Below are positions 21,046-29,911 of a DNA stretch of 32,956 bases, piece by piece. The DNA comes from a bacterium (GTDB taxonomy: Bacteria; Patescibacteriota; Doudnabacteria; UBA920; 2-01-FULL-46-14): assembly GCA_030700065.1 (NCBI GenBank), contig JAUYKH010000009.1:1-32956 (forward strand). The letters are read 5' to 3'. A model generated the notes under the pieces. The model made no database searches. It saw nothing but the letters and a program-made list of their open reading frames with translations, and was not told the DNA's origin. Position 1 is the first letter of the stretch, and each line of letters begins with the position of its first letter. The translations under genes and the position numbers were made by a program.

Positions 21046-23673
21046 ATGAACTCTGCTCAATCAGAAACCAAAATAAAAATTTCAGCCTTGCCCGCCTGGC
21101 ACGCCCTGGACATTGCCCGGACGATCAGGGATTTGAAAACCAATCCCGACAAAGGGCTGTCCGAGAAGGATATTTTGCAAAGACAACAGGTCTGGGGCAA
21201 AAACGAACTGCCGAAAGGGAAACGCACGACAGCCCTGCAGATGTTCGTGAGGCAATTCAAAAGCCCGCTCGTATATATACTGCTGGTCGCCGCGGTTCTA
21301 ACCTGGTGGATCGGCGAATATGCCGACATGATCGTCATCCTGGTAGTGGTACTCGCGAACGCGATAGTCGGTTTGTTTCAGGAGTATCGGGCCAATAAAA
21401 TTTTCGAAAAGCTCAAGGAAGCGATCCGCGTCAACGCGCTCGTGATCCGTGGCGACAAACTCACGGAAATTGACGCGGCCGAACTGGTGCCGGGGGATTT
21501 GATATTGCTCAAAGGGGGGAACAAAGTTCCCGCCGACGCGAGACTGGTTACGGCCTCGAACCTCGAAACAAATGAGGCCCTGCTCACCGGCGAATCGCGG
21601 GGCGCAAAGAAACAGGTCGAGACGGTTGACGCAAAGGCCATGATCGGCGATCGGAAAGACATGGTATTTATGGGAACCGTCGTGGAAAGAGGCGAGGGCC
21701 GCGCACTGGTCGCGGAAATCGGCGCGCGCACGGAAATCGGAAAAATTTCGGTTTTGACCCAAAACGCGGAAGAGGAGCCCTCCCCCCTTCAGCTGCGAAT
21801 GAAAAAATTGGGCCAGTTTTTGAGCGAATTGTTTCTGGTCATCTCTCTGGCAATATTCATTCTCGGGCTGGTCGAAGGCGATGACGTGGCCGAGATGATC
21901 AAAACGACTGTGGCGGTCGCCGTGGCGGCGATCCCCGAAGGATTGCCGGCCGCGATATCAATTATTCTTGCCGTGTCGAGCCAAAAAATCCTCAACCGCA
22001 AAGGCCTGGTGAGAAAATTGGTGGCCGCTGAAACATTGGGCTCCACCTCCGTGATCTGCACGGATAAAACCGGCACCCTGACCTACGGCCAAATGAAGGT
22101 GGAAAAAATCATCGGGGCCGACGAGCGGGAAATCATGCTGTCCCTCGCCCTAGCCAACGAAGCAATCATTGAAGAAAAGGACGGAAAAACAGTAAAAGGC
22201 GAGGCTACGGACAAAGCGAAATTGGAAAAATTTTTGGAAAAGGGCGATTTGCGCGCTGTTCTGCGCGACACGCCGCGCCTCGCTCTACTGCCTTTTGACG
22301 AGAATAGAAAATATCTGGCCTCCTTCCACCAAGACCAGGGTAGTCTTCGTATCTGGGCCAATGGCGCTCCGGAAACAATCATCTCCAAAAGCAATTTAAC
22401 GGAGATCCAAAAGGGCGAAATCCGCAACACTTACGAAAATTATGCCAAACAAGGTTACCGGTTGATAGCCGCGGCGACAAAAACAGAAATTTTTCCCGCG
22501 AACGAATTCCAATCAGACATCGAATCAATGGTCAACCGGGTCTCCGGTCTGACCTATCTGGGGTTGGTTGCCATCCGTGATCCGATCCGCGAAGACGTCA
22601 AGCAAACCATGGCTGACACGAGAAAAGCCGGAATCAAGGTCCTAATGGTTACCGGGGACCACATTTTGACCGCCAAAGCTATCGGGCTCGAGCTTGGGTT
22701 TTCCATTTCTGAAGGAGCCGTTATTCTGGGGGAAGAGCTGGACAGACTCTCTGATAAAGAACTGCTCCGGCGGATCAAAAATCTTGAAATCATCGCGCGG
22801 GTCACGCCGGCGCACAAGATGCGGATTATCGATGCCTGGCAAAAATTGGGCGCCGTGGTCGCCATGACCGGCGACGGCGTGAATGATGCCCCCGCGCTCA
22901 AAGCGGCGGATATCGGCATAGCCGTAGGAACCGGAACGGACGTGAGCAAAGAAGCCTCCGACCTGGTCCTCCTGGACGACGGTTTCAGCACGATCACGGC
23001 GGCTATTTCCGAAGGGCGGACCGGGTTTGCCAATATTCGCAAATCCACTCTCACGGTAATGTCCAATGCTTTTACCGAAATAATTCTTATTGCTTCGACT
23101 TTGATCTTTCATACGCCTTTTCCGATTACCGCCATCCAAATCCTCTGGGTAAATTTGGCGGAGGATTCCCTTCCTGTTCTGGCCATGGCGTTTGAACCCG
23201 CGGAAAAGGAGATTATGAAAAGCAAACCCACCTCGCCAAAAGAACCCATTCTGGACAAAGAAAGCAAATTTCTGATCTTCGCCGTAAGCATAGTGAGTGA
23301 CCTGACTTTGGTCGGGATTTTCCTCTATCTGCTTAAAGGGCTTGGCTGGGATCTGATCAAAATCCAGTCGTTCATTTTCGTGGCCACAGCGACTCCGACC
23401 CTTCTGAATGTGTTTGCTTTTAAATCCCTAAGGACCCCTCTGTATAAAATTAATATTTTTAACAACTGGTACCTTGTCGGGGCGGTTGTGTTCGGGCTTA
23501 CCCTGATCCTGGCCGCCGTATACGTCCCCTTCTTTAACGAATTCCTGAAAACCGTTCCGCTAGGGTTCGGCCCCGCCCTGGTCTGTTTCGCAATTTTCCC
23601 ATTGTTCAAGCTCATTCTAGTTGAACTCGTAAAATGGCGATTTAGAATCAATTCCAATTCCAATCAGGCGTGA
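21046..23673 (+). CDS. P2-type cation-transporting ATPase (Ca2+-ATPase-like)
   Basis: An 875-aa P-type ATPase: N-terminal cation ATPase domain, actuator TGES (about residue 181), PEGLP in helix M4, phosphorylation site D340 in DKTGTLT, and hinge TGDGVNDAP (about 608), with the six C-terminal helices. The M4 Glu (PEGLP) and the Asn/Asp pair of M6 (WVNLAEDSLP) are as in P2A Ca2+ pumps, and the heavy-metal CPC and N-terminal CxxC are absent. Likely a Ca2+ or Mn2+ exporter. A TATACT box lies 11 nt before the ATG (21029-21034) with TTGGCT at -35, so the leader would be only about 5 nt. Confidence 0.9.
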   Translation: MNSAQSETKIKISALPAWHALDIARTIRDLKTNPDKGLSEKDILQRQQVWGKNELPKGKRTTALQMFVRQFKSPLVYILLVAAVLTWWIGEYADMIVILVVVLANAIVGLFQEYRANKIFEKLKEAIRVNALVIRGDKLTEIDAAELVPGDLILLKGGNKVPADARLVTASNLETNEALLTGESRGAKKQVETVDAKAMIGDRKDMVFMGTVVERGEGRALVAEIGARTEIGKISVLTQNAEEEPSPLQLRMKKLGQFLSELFLVISLAIFILGLVEGDDVAEMIKTTVAVAVAAIPEGLPAAISIILAVSSQKILNRKGLVRKLVAAETLGSTSVICTDKTGTLTYGQMKVEKIIGADEREIMLSLALANEAIIEEKDGKTVKGEATDKAKLEKFLEKGDLRAVLRDTPRLALLPFDENRKYLASFHQDQGSLRIWANGAPETIISKSNLTEIQKGEIRNTYENYAKQGYRLIAAATKTEIFPANEFQSDIESMVNRVSGLTYLGLVAIRDPIREDVKQTMADTRKAGIKVLMVTGDHILTAKAIGLELGFSISEGAVILGEELDRLSDKELLRRIKNLEIIARVTPAHKMRIIDAWQKLGAVVAMTGDGVNDAPALKAADIGIAVGTGTDVSKEASDLVLLDDGFSTITAAISEGRTGFANIRKSTLTVMSNAFTEIILIASTLIFHTPFPITAIQILWVNLAEDSLPVLAMAFEPAEKEIMKSKPTSPKEPILDKESKFLIFAVSIVSDLTLVGIFLYLLKGLGWDLIKIQSFIFVATATPTLLNVFAFKSLRTPLYKINIFNNWYLVGAVVFGLTLILAAVYVPFFNEFLKTVPLGFGPALVCFAIFPLFKLILVELVKWRFRINSNSNQA

Positions 23674-23679
23674 ATACCA

Positions 23680-23708
23680 TTGCATATCGTGCGGAATTCT
23701 GGTACAAT
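23680..23708 (+). promoter_or_regulatory. Sigma-70 promoter of the CxxC peptide operon
   Basis: TTGCAT (23680-23685), a 17-bp spacer, TACAAT (23703-23708). It starts 7 nt after the ATPase stop codon. It would give a normal ~25-nt leader carrying AAAGGGAG before the ATG at 23741. Confidence 0.65.
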
Positions 23709-23740
23709 ATATATAAGTTAATTTAGAAAGGGAGATAAAA

Positions 23741-23872
23741 ATGCCTGACGAAACAAAAAGCGATCAAGCGGAAGCAAGCAAGCAAGCCGGTTCTTCCAAA
23801 ACCGACGCCACAGACGTGAGCGACCACGCCAATCACAAAGAAAAAAAGGTCGAAGGCTGCGAATTCTGCTAA
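23741..23872 (+). CDS. 43-aa hydrophilic peptide with C-terminal CxxC
   Basis: A small, very polar protein (Asp/Lys/Ser/Ala-rich) ending in EGCEFC with two His (DHANH) in the middle. It has a strong AAAGGGAG ribosome binding site and its own promoter, and its stop directly abuts the next start (TAA-ATG). The only cysteines are the terminal pair, suggesting a thiol/metal carrier or a redox substrate. No hydrophobic segment. I do not recognise it. Confidence 0.65.
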   Translation: MPDETKSDQAEASKQAGSSKTDATDVSDHANHKEKKVEGCEFC

Positions 23873-24646
23873 ATGGGGACCGAGGCTGGAATAATCTTCT
23901 GGACAAGTTTCATAGTTGGAGCTTTGCTGCTCTTTTCTCTTGTCAAACGAGAGAAAACCGAAGCAGTAAAGCTCTTTCTTTTTTGGGGAATGGTGATCCC
24001 CATTATATTCACGACTGTTTTTTTGGCGGCCATCACGGTGATCAAAAATCAGACTTCGGTGACAAAAGGGCCGGTGCATTGGCACGCTGATTACGAAATA
24101 TATGTTTGCAGCCAGGCAGTCAAAGACCAAACCTCGTATAACTACAGGTTTATTCCGGAAGCTAAAGCCCACGAAGGCGAAGAAGACGAAGAGCTGGATC
24201 TCGTGGATCCGGCCGGCTTTTCGAATCGCGTCGGCACCTCGGACTTCCACGAACACGGCGACGGCCGGATCCATGTGGAAGGCGTTGTCGAGCATTTGGA
24301 AGACGTGAGCCTTGGTAAATTCTTCGAGGCAATTGGCGGGCAACTTTCGCCTACTTTCATGCGCCTGCCGACCAATCACGGCGAGATGATTGTCCAAAAC
24401 GGGATGGGGTGCCCCGGCGGAACAAACGGGGCCTGGCAGATTTTTGTTTACAAAACCCAAAACAATATCGTCACCCAGGATAAAGTTACAAATTTTGTTG
24501 ATTATGTATTATCCCCATATTCCAACATTCCCCCCGGGGACTGCATCATCATGGAGTTTACATCCGAAATTAAAGACAAAACAGATAAAATCTGCAAATT
24601 TTACGAAGTCGCCCTGAATAAAGGAGAACTGATGTATGAAAGATAA
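23873..24646 (+). CDS. Membrane protein with His-rich extracytoplasmic domain
   Basis: A 257-aa protein with two N-terminal helices (about residues 5-24 and 34-57) and a large outer domain. Potential metal ligands cluster in HWHADY (H69, H71, D73), C79, and FHEHGDGRIHVEG (H126, H128, H134, E136). An acidic loop (about 100-112) sits between, and a Gly/Cys loop (GCPGGTNG) follows. The repeated H-x-H and H-x-x-G-x-I-H-V-E pattern looks like a metal site in a beta-rich fold. It sits between the CxxC peptide and a CcdA-like transporter, so metal (for example copper) handling or thiol redox is plausible. No characterised family assigned. Confidence 0.65.
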   Translation: MGTEAGIIFWTSFIVGALLLFSLVKREKTEAVKLFLFWGMVIPIIFTTVFLAAITVIKNQTSVTKGPVHWHADYEIYVCSQAVKDQTSYNYRFIPEAKAHEGEEDEELDLVDPAGFSNRVGTSDFHEHGDGRIHVEGVVEHLEDVSLGKFFEAIGGQLSPTFMRLPTNHGEMIVQNGMGCPGGTNGAWQIFVYKTQNNIVTQDKVTNFVDYVLSPYSNIPPGDCIIMEFTSEIKDKTDKICKFYEVALNKGELMYER

Positions 24647-24650
24647 GGGC

Positions 24651-24676
24651 TCCCAAAAATGCTTGCATTTTTGGGA
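24651..24676. repeat. 26-bp dyad after the His-rich gene
   Basis: TCCCAAAAATGC and its exact complement flank TT, four nt after the stop codon. No T-run follows. It may protect or terminate the upstream message, or attenuate the CcdA-like gene. Confidence 0.6.
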
Positions 24677-24690
24677 AAGAGGAGCAGCAT

Positions 24691-24739
24691 GGATACCGCA
24701 GCAGCCCCGAGCGAAGCTCGTGGGATGCGAAGGTTATCC
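24691..24739. other. Structured intergenic RNA/DNA element
   Basis: An outer GGATA/TATCC stem (24691-24695 with 24735-24739) encloses CCC-CGAGC-GAA-GCTCG-T-GGG (24705-24724). The fold would present the region just before the CcdA-like start at 24751, which lacks a good Shine-Dalgarno. Could be a small repeat or a regulatory RNA structure; no known class recognised. Confidence 0.4.
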
Positions 24740-24750
24740 CAGATGCGACG

Positions 24751-25461
24751 ATGGGTATTGAATCCCAGCTACCGACAATCTTTGCGGTGTTCATCGCCGC
24801 GGCCGTGGACTCGATAAATCCCTGCGCCATTGGCGTGCTCATCCTAATGGTGTCCGTGGTCTTGGCAGGCGGCGGCTCGGTCCGAAGAATGCTATTTTTG
24901 GGCCTAGTGTATGTAGCTGCAATTTTTACGGTTTATCTGGCCGCTGGCCTGGGGTTGGTCTATTTCTTCACCCGAATTCCTCTCGTTTTAACCGAGTATC
25001 TATCAATCGGCGTGGCCCTGTTTGTCGTCTCCGCCGGAATTATTGAAATCAAGGATTATTTCTGGTACGGGCGCGGATTGTCGTTAGCAATCCCAGCCAG
25101 CATGGCGAAAAAGCTTCATAATTATGCCTCGCGAACAACAGTGCTGGGGATCGCCGCTCTCGGCGCGTTCGTCTCCGCTGTCGAACTCCCGTGCACCGGA
25201 GCGCCTTACTTGGCCATTATCACCATCTTGTCGCAATATTTTGACTTCACCGCTTTTCTGCTCCTGGTCTTCTACAACATCATTTTTATCTCGCCGCTTA
25301 TCATCATCCTGATTCTGGTCGCCTCCGGCAAAAAAATTCAGGAAATCAAAGGCTGGAAACAGGACAACCGCGGCTTTATGCGCCTCGCCATCGGCCTTCT
25401 GCTCGTCGGGCTGGCATGGTTGCTAATATTAATCGCCAACGGTACAATCAACTTAGGCTAA
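24751..25461 (+). CDS. Second CcdA/DsbD-type membrane thiol transporter
   Basis: A 236-aa protein with about six helices and the same active-site pair as the protein at 2145-2939: C25 in SINPCAIG and C148 in ELPCTGAPYL. The first pass starts at residue 8, without the extra N-terminal helix of the other copy. Expected to move reducing equivalents across the membrane to an extracytoplasmic partner, probably the His/Cys-rich protein or another exported thiol protein. The ATG at 24751 has only a weak ribosome binding site. Confidence 0.85.
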   Translation: MGIESQLPTIFAVFIAAAVDSINPCAIGVLILMVSVVLAGGGSVRRMLFLGLVYVAAIFTVYLAAGLGLVYFFTRIPLVLTEYLSIGVALFVVSAGIIEIKDYFWYGRGLSLAIPASMAKKLHNYASRTTVLGIAALGAFVSAVELPCTGAPYLAIITILSQYFDFTAFLLLVFYNIIFISPLIIILILVASGKKIQEIKGWKQDNRGFMRLAIGLLLVGLAWLLILIANGTINLG

Positions 25462-25499
25462 GTTCAAAATCATAGATCAAAAATTAAAATTAGAATGTC

Positions 25500-25742
25500 G
25501 TGACTAACCTGAACTGGAAGTGGATCTTTAAAGTCGTAAGTACAGTGGCAATAATTTTTGGGTTCGGATATTTACTTTTCCTCTACATCCCTATTCAGTA
25601 TACATTCGGTTTACGAGTTCCAAGAACCTTTGACGAATGTCTAAAACTAGGCGGTGAAGTATGGCACGAGACGTTTTCAGCGCGCTGCTCCTACGAGGGA
25701 CATATCTTTGAGGGTAATATTAATTTTCGGATCGATATTTAA
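25500..25742 (+). CDS. Small membrane protein with two extracytoplasmic Cys
   Basis: An 80-aa protein from a GTG start, with one helix (about residues 9-30) followed by a ~48-residue tail with two cysteines (DECLKLGG and SARCSYEG) that could form a disulfide. No strong ribosome binding site, so the start is uncertain. AT-richer than its neighbours. First gene of a run ending with the pterin dehydratase. Family unknown. Confidence 0.5.
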   Translation: MTNLNWKWIFKVVSTVAIIFGFGYLLFLYIPIQYTFGLRVPRTFDECLKLGGEVWHETFSARCSYEGHIFEGNINFRIDI

Positions 25743-25753
25743 TTTTGATTTCC

Positions 25754-26023
25754 ATGAGTCATATCGTCAAACGCAAGGGGCACACAGAGCCCTTTGATTC
25801 CAGAAAAATTTACGGATCCGCGTATTCCTCCTGCCGCAATGTCCATCTCTCGGAGATCCAGTCTGAAAAAATCGCCGAAGCCGTCGAGCTTCGGATGAAA
25901 AAATGGATTGAGAAACAGGAACAGGTCAGTTCCGAGGACATTTTCCAGGAAGTGATAAAAATATTGAAGGAGCTCGAACCCGACGCGGCCTTTATGTACG
26001 AAACTCATAGGGATATAGCATGA
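25754..26023 (+). CDS. Stand-alone ATP-cone domain protein
   Basis: An 89-aa protein consisting only of an ATP-cone: VKRKGHTEPFDSRKI at residues 4-18, then helices with the VELRMKKWIE and EDIFQEVIKILKELEP pattern. ATP-cones bind ATP/dATP and normally regulate ribonucleotide reductases or the repressor NrdR. Here the NrdR zinc ribbon and any reductase sequence are missing. I use the ATG at 25754 rather than the in-frame TTG at 25745. ATGA overlap with the next gene. Confidence 0.8.
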   Translation: MSHIVKRKGHTEPFDSRKIYGSAYSSCRNVHLSEIQSEKIAEAVELRMKKWIEKQEQVSSEDIFQEVIKILKELEPDAAFMYETHRDIA

Positions 26024-26316
26024 ACCTACGAATCGCAATAGTATTACTCGCCGTAACTGTGGCGACAAGCATTCTTCCTTTTTCACTAGTCACTCTTGAT
26101 GCTGGATTATTACAAATATTCTACCAGGAAGTGAATGGGTATGGTGTTTGCATGGTTCAAGATATTAACTTTGGCTTTCCATTTAGAGTATACCAATATT
26201 ACAGCCCTGGTTGCCCGCCAAACCAATATATTTTTCTCTCTATAATCGGCCTTATCGCGAACATTTTAGTTTATACGGTACTTATTTATATTTATAAAAA
26301 TGCAAGGAAGCTATGA
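26020..26316 (+). CDS. Two-helix membrane protein, unknown
   Basis: A 98-aa protein with helices at about residues 4-30 and 68-92, a Tyr/Pro/Cys-containing loop between them (two Cys, C44 and C65), and a basic C-terminus (YKNARKL). Overlaps its neighbours on both sides by ATGA. Notably AT-rich. No family recognised. Confidence 0.55.
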   Translation: MNLRIAIVLLAVTVATSILPFSLVTLDAGLLQIFYQEVNGYGVCMVQDINFGFPFRVYQYYSPGCPPNQYIFLSIIGLIANILVYTVLIYIYKNARKL

Positions 26317-26654
26317 ATTCTGGAGACTTAGCATCTAAAAAATGTGTCCCTTGTGAGGGTGGGGTGGATCCCATTAGTCTTGATCGCGCGCAGGAATACC
26401 TCAAACAGCTTCACCCTGACTGGAAGATTGTTGAAAACGGGAAAAAGATTCGCCGCGAGTTCAAATTCAAGAACTTTCAAAGCGCATTGGATTTTGTAAA
26501 CAAGATCGGCGAGATTGCCGAAAGCGAAGGCCACCACCCTGACATCCAGTTTGGCTGGGGATACGCCATCATCACACTCTGGACTCACGCAATTAATGGG
26601 CTATTTGAAAATGATTTTATCCTTGCCGCAAAAATCGATCAGCTGAACAACTAA
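26313..26654 (+). CDS. 4a-hydroxytetrahydrobiopterin dehydratase (PCD/PhhB-like)
   Basis: A 113-aa pterin-4a-carbinolamine dehydratase. The signature is clear: W-x-I...REFKFKNFQSALDFVNKIGEIAE, EGHHPDIQFG, and LWTHAINGLFENDFILAAKID. The family dehydrates 4a-hydroxytetrahydropterins and recycles pterin cofactor; stand-alone bacterial copies often lack an aromatic hydroxylase and may serve molybdopterin or other pterin metabolism. No hydroxylase is in the window. An N-terminal Cys pair (KKCVPCEGG) is extra to the fold and resembles versions found in other bacteria. Confidence 0.92.
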   Translation: MNSGDLASKKCVPCEGGVDPISLDRAQEYLKQLHPDWKIVENGKKIRREFKFKNFQSALDFVNKIGEIAESEGHHPDIQFGWGYAIITLWTHAINGLFENDFILAAKIDQLNN

Positions 26655-26708
26655 ATACCTCTGTCTCTGCCAATTTTTAAGCTCAACATTAATAATAGCC
26701 TTAATCTA

Positions 26709-26757
26709 CCATTCTACATGGACATGCAAATGCATGTCCATGTAGAATGGATTTTTT
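26709..26757 (+). terminator. Terminator with 20-bp perfect stem
   Basis: CCATTCTACATGGACATGCA (26709-26728) and its exact complement (26731-26750) flank AA, followed by ATTTTTT. It serves the plus-strand operon ending at 26654; the convergent rpoD gene ends at 26799. The stem is much longer than usual for a terminator. Confidence 0.75.
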
Positions 26758-26798
26758 GAATTTATTTAATTTATTTCTCGAGCCTATGAAATCTGTAT

Positions 26799-28010
26799 CT
26801 AATAGTCCCGCAGTTTCTGGATGCTCTTGTGTTCTTTGATGCGCTCGAGGGCCTTGGCCTCGATCTGCCGGATACGCTCGCGCGTAACGCCAAACTCCTT
26901 GCCGACCTCCTCGAGGGTATGAGTAACCCCGTCCTCGATGCCGAAACGCATCCGCAATATCTTCTGCTCGCGCGGATCCAAATCTTTCAATACTTCTGAA
27001 ACATATTCGGACAAAAGCTGGCGGCCGGCCGAGTCCGCCGGCATGGTCGTTTGCTCGTCCACGATAAAATCCCCGAGGCGGGAATCCTCTTCATCCCCCT
27101 CATCCCCGACGGCGGTATCGATGGACACCGTCTCCTGGGAGATTTTTTGCAGCTGGTGAACCTTGGACACCTCAATTCCCATCTCCGCGGCGATTTCTTC
27201 CGCGGTCGGCTCTCTTCCCAGTTCCTGCACGAGAGACCGCTCGGCTTGAGCGTATTTATTCAAAGTTTCCACCATGTGCACTGGAATCCTTATGGTCCTG
27301 GATTGGTCAGCCAATGCGCGAGTGATCGCCTGCCTGATCCACCAGGTCGCGTAGGTCGAAAATTTGTATCCTCTGGTCCAGTCGAATTTTTCCACCGCTC
27401 TAAACAAGCCAAGGTTTCCTTCTTGAATGAGATCCAGAAGCCCCAAGTTCCGGCCCATATATTTCTTCGCAATGGAAACTACGAGGCGGAGGTTTGCTTC
27501 GGCAAGTTTCTTTCGCGCGGCCACATCGCCTTTCCCAATTCTCTTGGCCAGTTCAACCTCTTCATCGCCTTTGAGCAAAGGAACTTTCCCAATTTCCCGC
27601 AAATACATTTGAATCGAGTCGTCATAAATGTCGCCCAAATCATAGCTTTCCGGCGTATCGGTAATGGATTTGCCCCTCGGCCGGTCGGGGGCATCCTTGC
27701 CTTGTTCCCACACTGACGCAATCTCCTGATCTATCACCTCGAGACCCAAAGCCTCCAGTTCGCTAAAAAGTTTTTCAACCGCGCCCAGATTGTCTTCCAA
27801 ATTCGGCATGGCGTGAATGATTTCCGCTTCGGTGACGAATCCCCGCCCTTTGCTTTTCTCCACGACGCTCTTAATGGCGTGATCCCAATCAAAAGGTGCC
27901 GCGGCCACGGCCCGTTTCTTGCCCGCAACGACTTTTTTCACCCGTTTCAATCTTCGAGCGGAACTTTTTCGGGTTATTTTTTTATTGCGTTTAAACTTTT
28001 TCTGCGCCAT
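26799..28010 (-). CDS. rpoD: Primary RNA polymerase sigma factor RpoD/SigA
   Basis: A 403-aa housekeeping sigma-70. It has a Lys/Arg-rich N-terminal extension (residues 1-35), a region 1.1-like domain (about 38-100), and region 1.2 ([20 protein letters not shown]). Region 2 contains [32 protein letters not shown], then region 3, then region 4 with the [27 protein letters not shown] helix-turn-helix. I choose the ATG at 28010, placed 5 nt after GAGGTGA, rather than a GTG at 28019. It follows dnaG, as in the classic macromolecular-synthesis operon. Its consensus specificity fits the TTGACA/TATAAT boxes seen in the window. Confidence 0.95.
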   Translation of the reverse strand: MAQKKFKRNKKITRKSSARRLKRVKKVVAGKKRAVAAAPFDWDHAIKSVVEKSKGRGFVTEAEIIHAMPNLEDNLGAVEKLFSELEALGLEVIDQEIASVWEQGKDAPDRPRGKSITDTPESYDLGDIYDDSIQMYLREIGKVPLLKGDEEVELAKRIGKGDVAARKKLAEANLRLVVSIAKKYMGRNLGLLDLIQEGNLGLFRAVEKFDWTRGYKFSTYATWWIRQAITRALADQSRTIRIPVHMVETLNKYAQAERSLVQELGREPTAEEIAAEMGIEVSKVHQLQKISQETVSIDTAVGDEGDEEDSRLGDFIVDEQTTMPADSAGRQLLSEYVSEVLKDLDPREQKILRMRFGIEDGVTHTLEEVGKEFGVTRERIRQIEAKALERIKEHKSIQKLRDY

Positions 28011-28015
28011 ATTAG

Positions 28016-29827
28016 TCACCTCGCGTGATATTTGGCTAATTCACGAGTCAGATTGTTAAACTCTCCGGACAAAACTTTCGCCTCCTCCATGCGACCGACG
28101 TGCTCGGCCTGCTTGATACGCATAGAAATTCGGTTCATATGCTCCTTTAGTATTTCGAGTTTGAAGTTTCCCAAAAATTGCTGTTTCATGTCCTGCAGAC
28201 TCCAGTCGGGAAAAGCGTTCAATTCGTTGTCAACGGCGAACAACAACAGTTCGATTTCGGGAGCAAGTTTTGGGTTGTCGGTCAAAAAACTTTTCAATTC
28301 AAATTTTTCAGCATAGATACGTTCGCGCGCCGCGCGATAGATCTCCTGTAATCCCAATGTCGAAAAATGTTCAACTTGGACTTCTTTCCAGTCCTCGGCC
28401 AAATTTTCGCCAAATTTCAGGAGCAGTCCCAAAACGCGGCGCTCCAAAACTTCTCTTTTACTTTTTTTGTTTCCGGAAGGCGGAGTACCTTGCGGCTGTT
28501 TCGGCATTTCGGGAGACCGAAGCTTGCGGTTCAAAAGTTCCAGGAGGATCCTCTCGTCCACTCCGAGCGTCCCCGAAATTTGCTTCGTGTAATGAGAGCG
28601 GTCAATTGGATCAGGCAACAAAGACAAAAGCGGCAGTAAATCTGCCACAACTTGCTTTTTCTCCACGGCGGATTCTAAATCTATATTAGCAAAAATCGCG
28701 TCAAAATAAAAGTCCAGGAAGTTTTTGGCCGACCTTACCTGCTGCTCCCAAAGTCCGCGGTCCCGCCTGACAAGCTCATCCGGGTCTTTGGCCAGACTCT
28801 TCGGAATGGAGAGTATTCGCACATTAAAGCCCAGACTCAGCGCGAGCTCGACCGCGCGCCTCGTGGCGAGAAGCCCGGCTTCGTCAACATCAAAGGCGAA
28901 CACAAGATTTGGGGTAAACCGCTTCAAGGCTTCGAGTTGGGCTGTGGTGAAAGCGGTGCCGGAAGACCCGACGACATTGCCAAAACCAGTAGCCTGCCCG
29001 CCCGTTGGCGCGGCCTCGTGGCAGGTGATCACATCCATATTCCCCTCGACCACGATGACCTGCCCGGCTTTACGGATTTCGCTTTTGGCCAAGTGCAGGC
29101 CATAGACCAAGTGACTCTTGGAATAAATCGCAGTCTCGGGGCTGTTGATATATTTTGAGACACCCTCTGCGTCTTGTAAAATCCGGGCGGTGAAACCTAC
29201 AACTCGGCCATGAATATCAAACAGTGGGAACATCACCCTGCCACGAAACCGGTCAAAGTACTCGCCAGTCTCGTCCTTCCTGACCAGCAATCCCGCCTCG
29301 GCCGCTTCTTTTTTTTGAAAACCCTTGTTCACGATGAAATTCTCGAAAGTATGGAAATCATCCGGGGAATACCCAAGCTGCCATTTCTGAATGGTGTCCG
29401 GCCTCAAACCCCGTTTTGCCAGATAATCCCGCGCGCCTTTGGCACTTTGGCTCTCCTCCAGAACTTTGGCAAAATACCTGGCGGCTAGTTCGTTGATCGC
29501 ATACAAAGTTTTTTTCTGATCGGTTTCCTTTTGATATTCGACTGTGGGCTTCTTGAGCATGACTCCGGCGCGCGCAGCAAGCATATGCAAAGCCTCGGGA
29601 AATTCGACGCCTTCGATCTGCTTGATGAATTCAAAAATATCGCCGCCCAAACCGCAGCCGAAACAGTGCCAAATTTGTTTGGATGGGGAAACCAGGAACG
29701 AAGGCGTCTTTTCCTGATGGAACGGACAAACCGAACGAAAATTGACCCCGGCTTTCTTGAGCTGAACATACTCGCCGATTAGATCGACGATGTTAATCTT
29801 TTCCTTAATTTCTTCGGAAGGGTACAT
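28016..29827 (-). CDS. dnaG: DNA primase DnaG
   Basis: A 603-aa primase that makes RNA primers for replication. The N-terminal CHC2 zinc site is complete (C34, H37, C55, C58). The RNA polymerase/TOPRIM core follows ([36 protein letters not shown]), then a C-terminal helical domain for helicase interaction (about 450-603). The end of the gene supplies the ribosome binding site of rpoD. Four tandem 7-mers lie 10 nt upstream of the start. Confidence 0.96.
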   Translation of the reverse strand: MYPSEEIKEKINIVDLIGEYVQLKKAGVNFRSVCPFHQEKTPSFLVSPSKQIWHCFGCGLGGDIFEFIKQIEGVEFPEALHMLAARAGVMLKKPTVEYQKETDQKKTLYAINELAARYFAKVLEESQSAKGARDYLAKRGLRPDTIQKWQLGYSPDDFHTFENFIVNKGFQKKEAAEAGLLVRKDETGEYFDRFRGRVMFPLFDIHGRVVGFTARILQDAEGVSKYINSPETAIYSKSHLVYGLHLAKSEIRKAGQVIVVEGNMDVITCHEAAPTGGQATGFGNVVGSSGTAFTTAQLEALKRFTPNLVFAFDVDEAGLLATRRAVELALSLGFNVRILSIPKSLAKDPDELVRRDRGLWEQQVRSAKNFLDFYFDAIFANIDLESAVEKKQVVADLLPLLSLLPDPIDRSHYTKQISGTLGVDERILLELLNRKLRSPEMPKQPQGTPPSGNKKSKREVLERRVLGLLLKFGENLAEDWKEVQVEHFSTLGLQEIYRAARERIYAEKFELKSFLTDNPKLAPEIELLLFAVDNELNAFPDWSLQDMKQQFLGNFKLEILKEHMNRISMRIKQAEHVGRMEEAKVLSGEFNNLTRELAKYHAR

Positions 29828-29836
29828 GGCAGAAGG

Positions 29837-29864
29837 TCAAAACTCAAATGTCAAAAGTCAAAAG
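29837..29864. repeat. Four tandem 7-bp repeats upstream of dnaG
   Basis: TCAAAAC, TCAAATG, TCAAAAG, TCAAAAG follow without gaps, reading TTTTGA-type units on the dnaG strand. They sit 10-37 bp before the ATG, contain TTGAC-like boxes, and could be promoter or protein-binding sequence. Such low-complexity tracts also arise by slippage. Confidence 0.5.
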
Positions 29865-29911
29865 ATAATGGCCGAGGGCGATCTCCGGAATCTAATAATA
29901 GTAGGGCATTA

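Noticed and set aside
25745-26023. NrdR repressor
   Set aside because: Only the ATP-cone is present; the N-terminal zinc ribbon of NrdR is missing.
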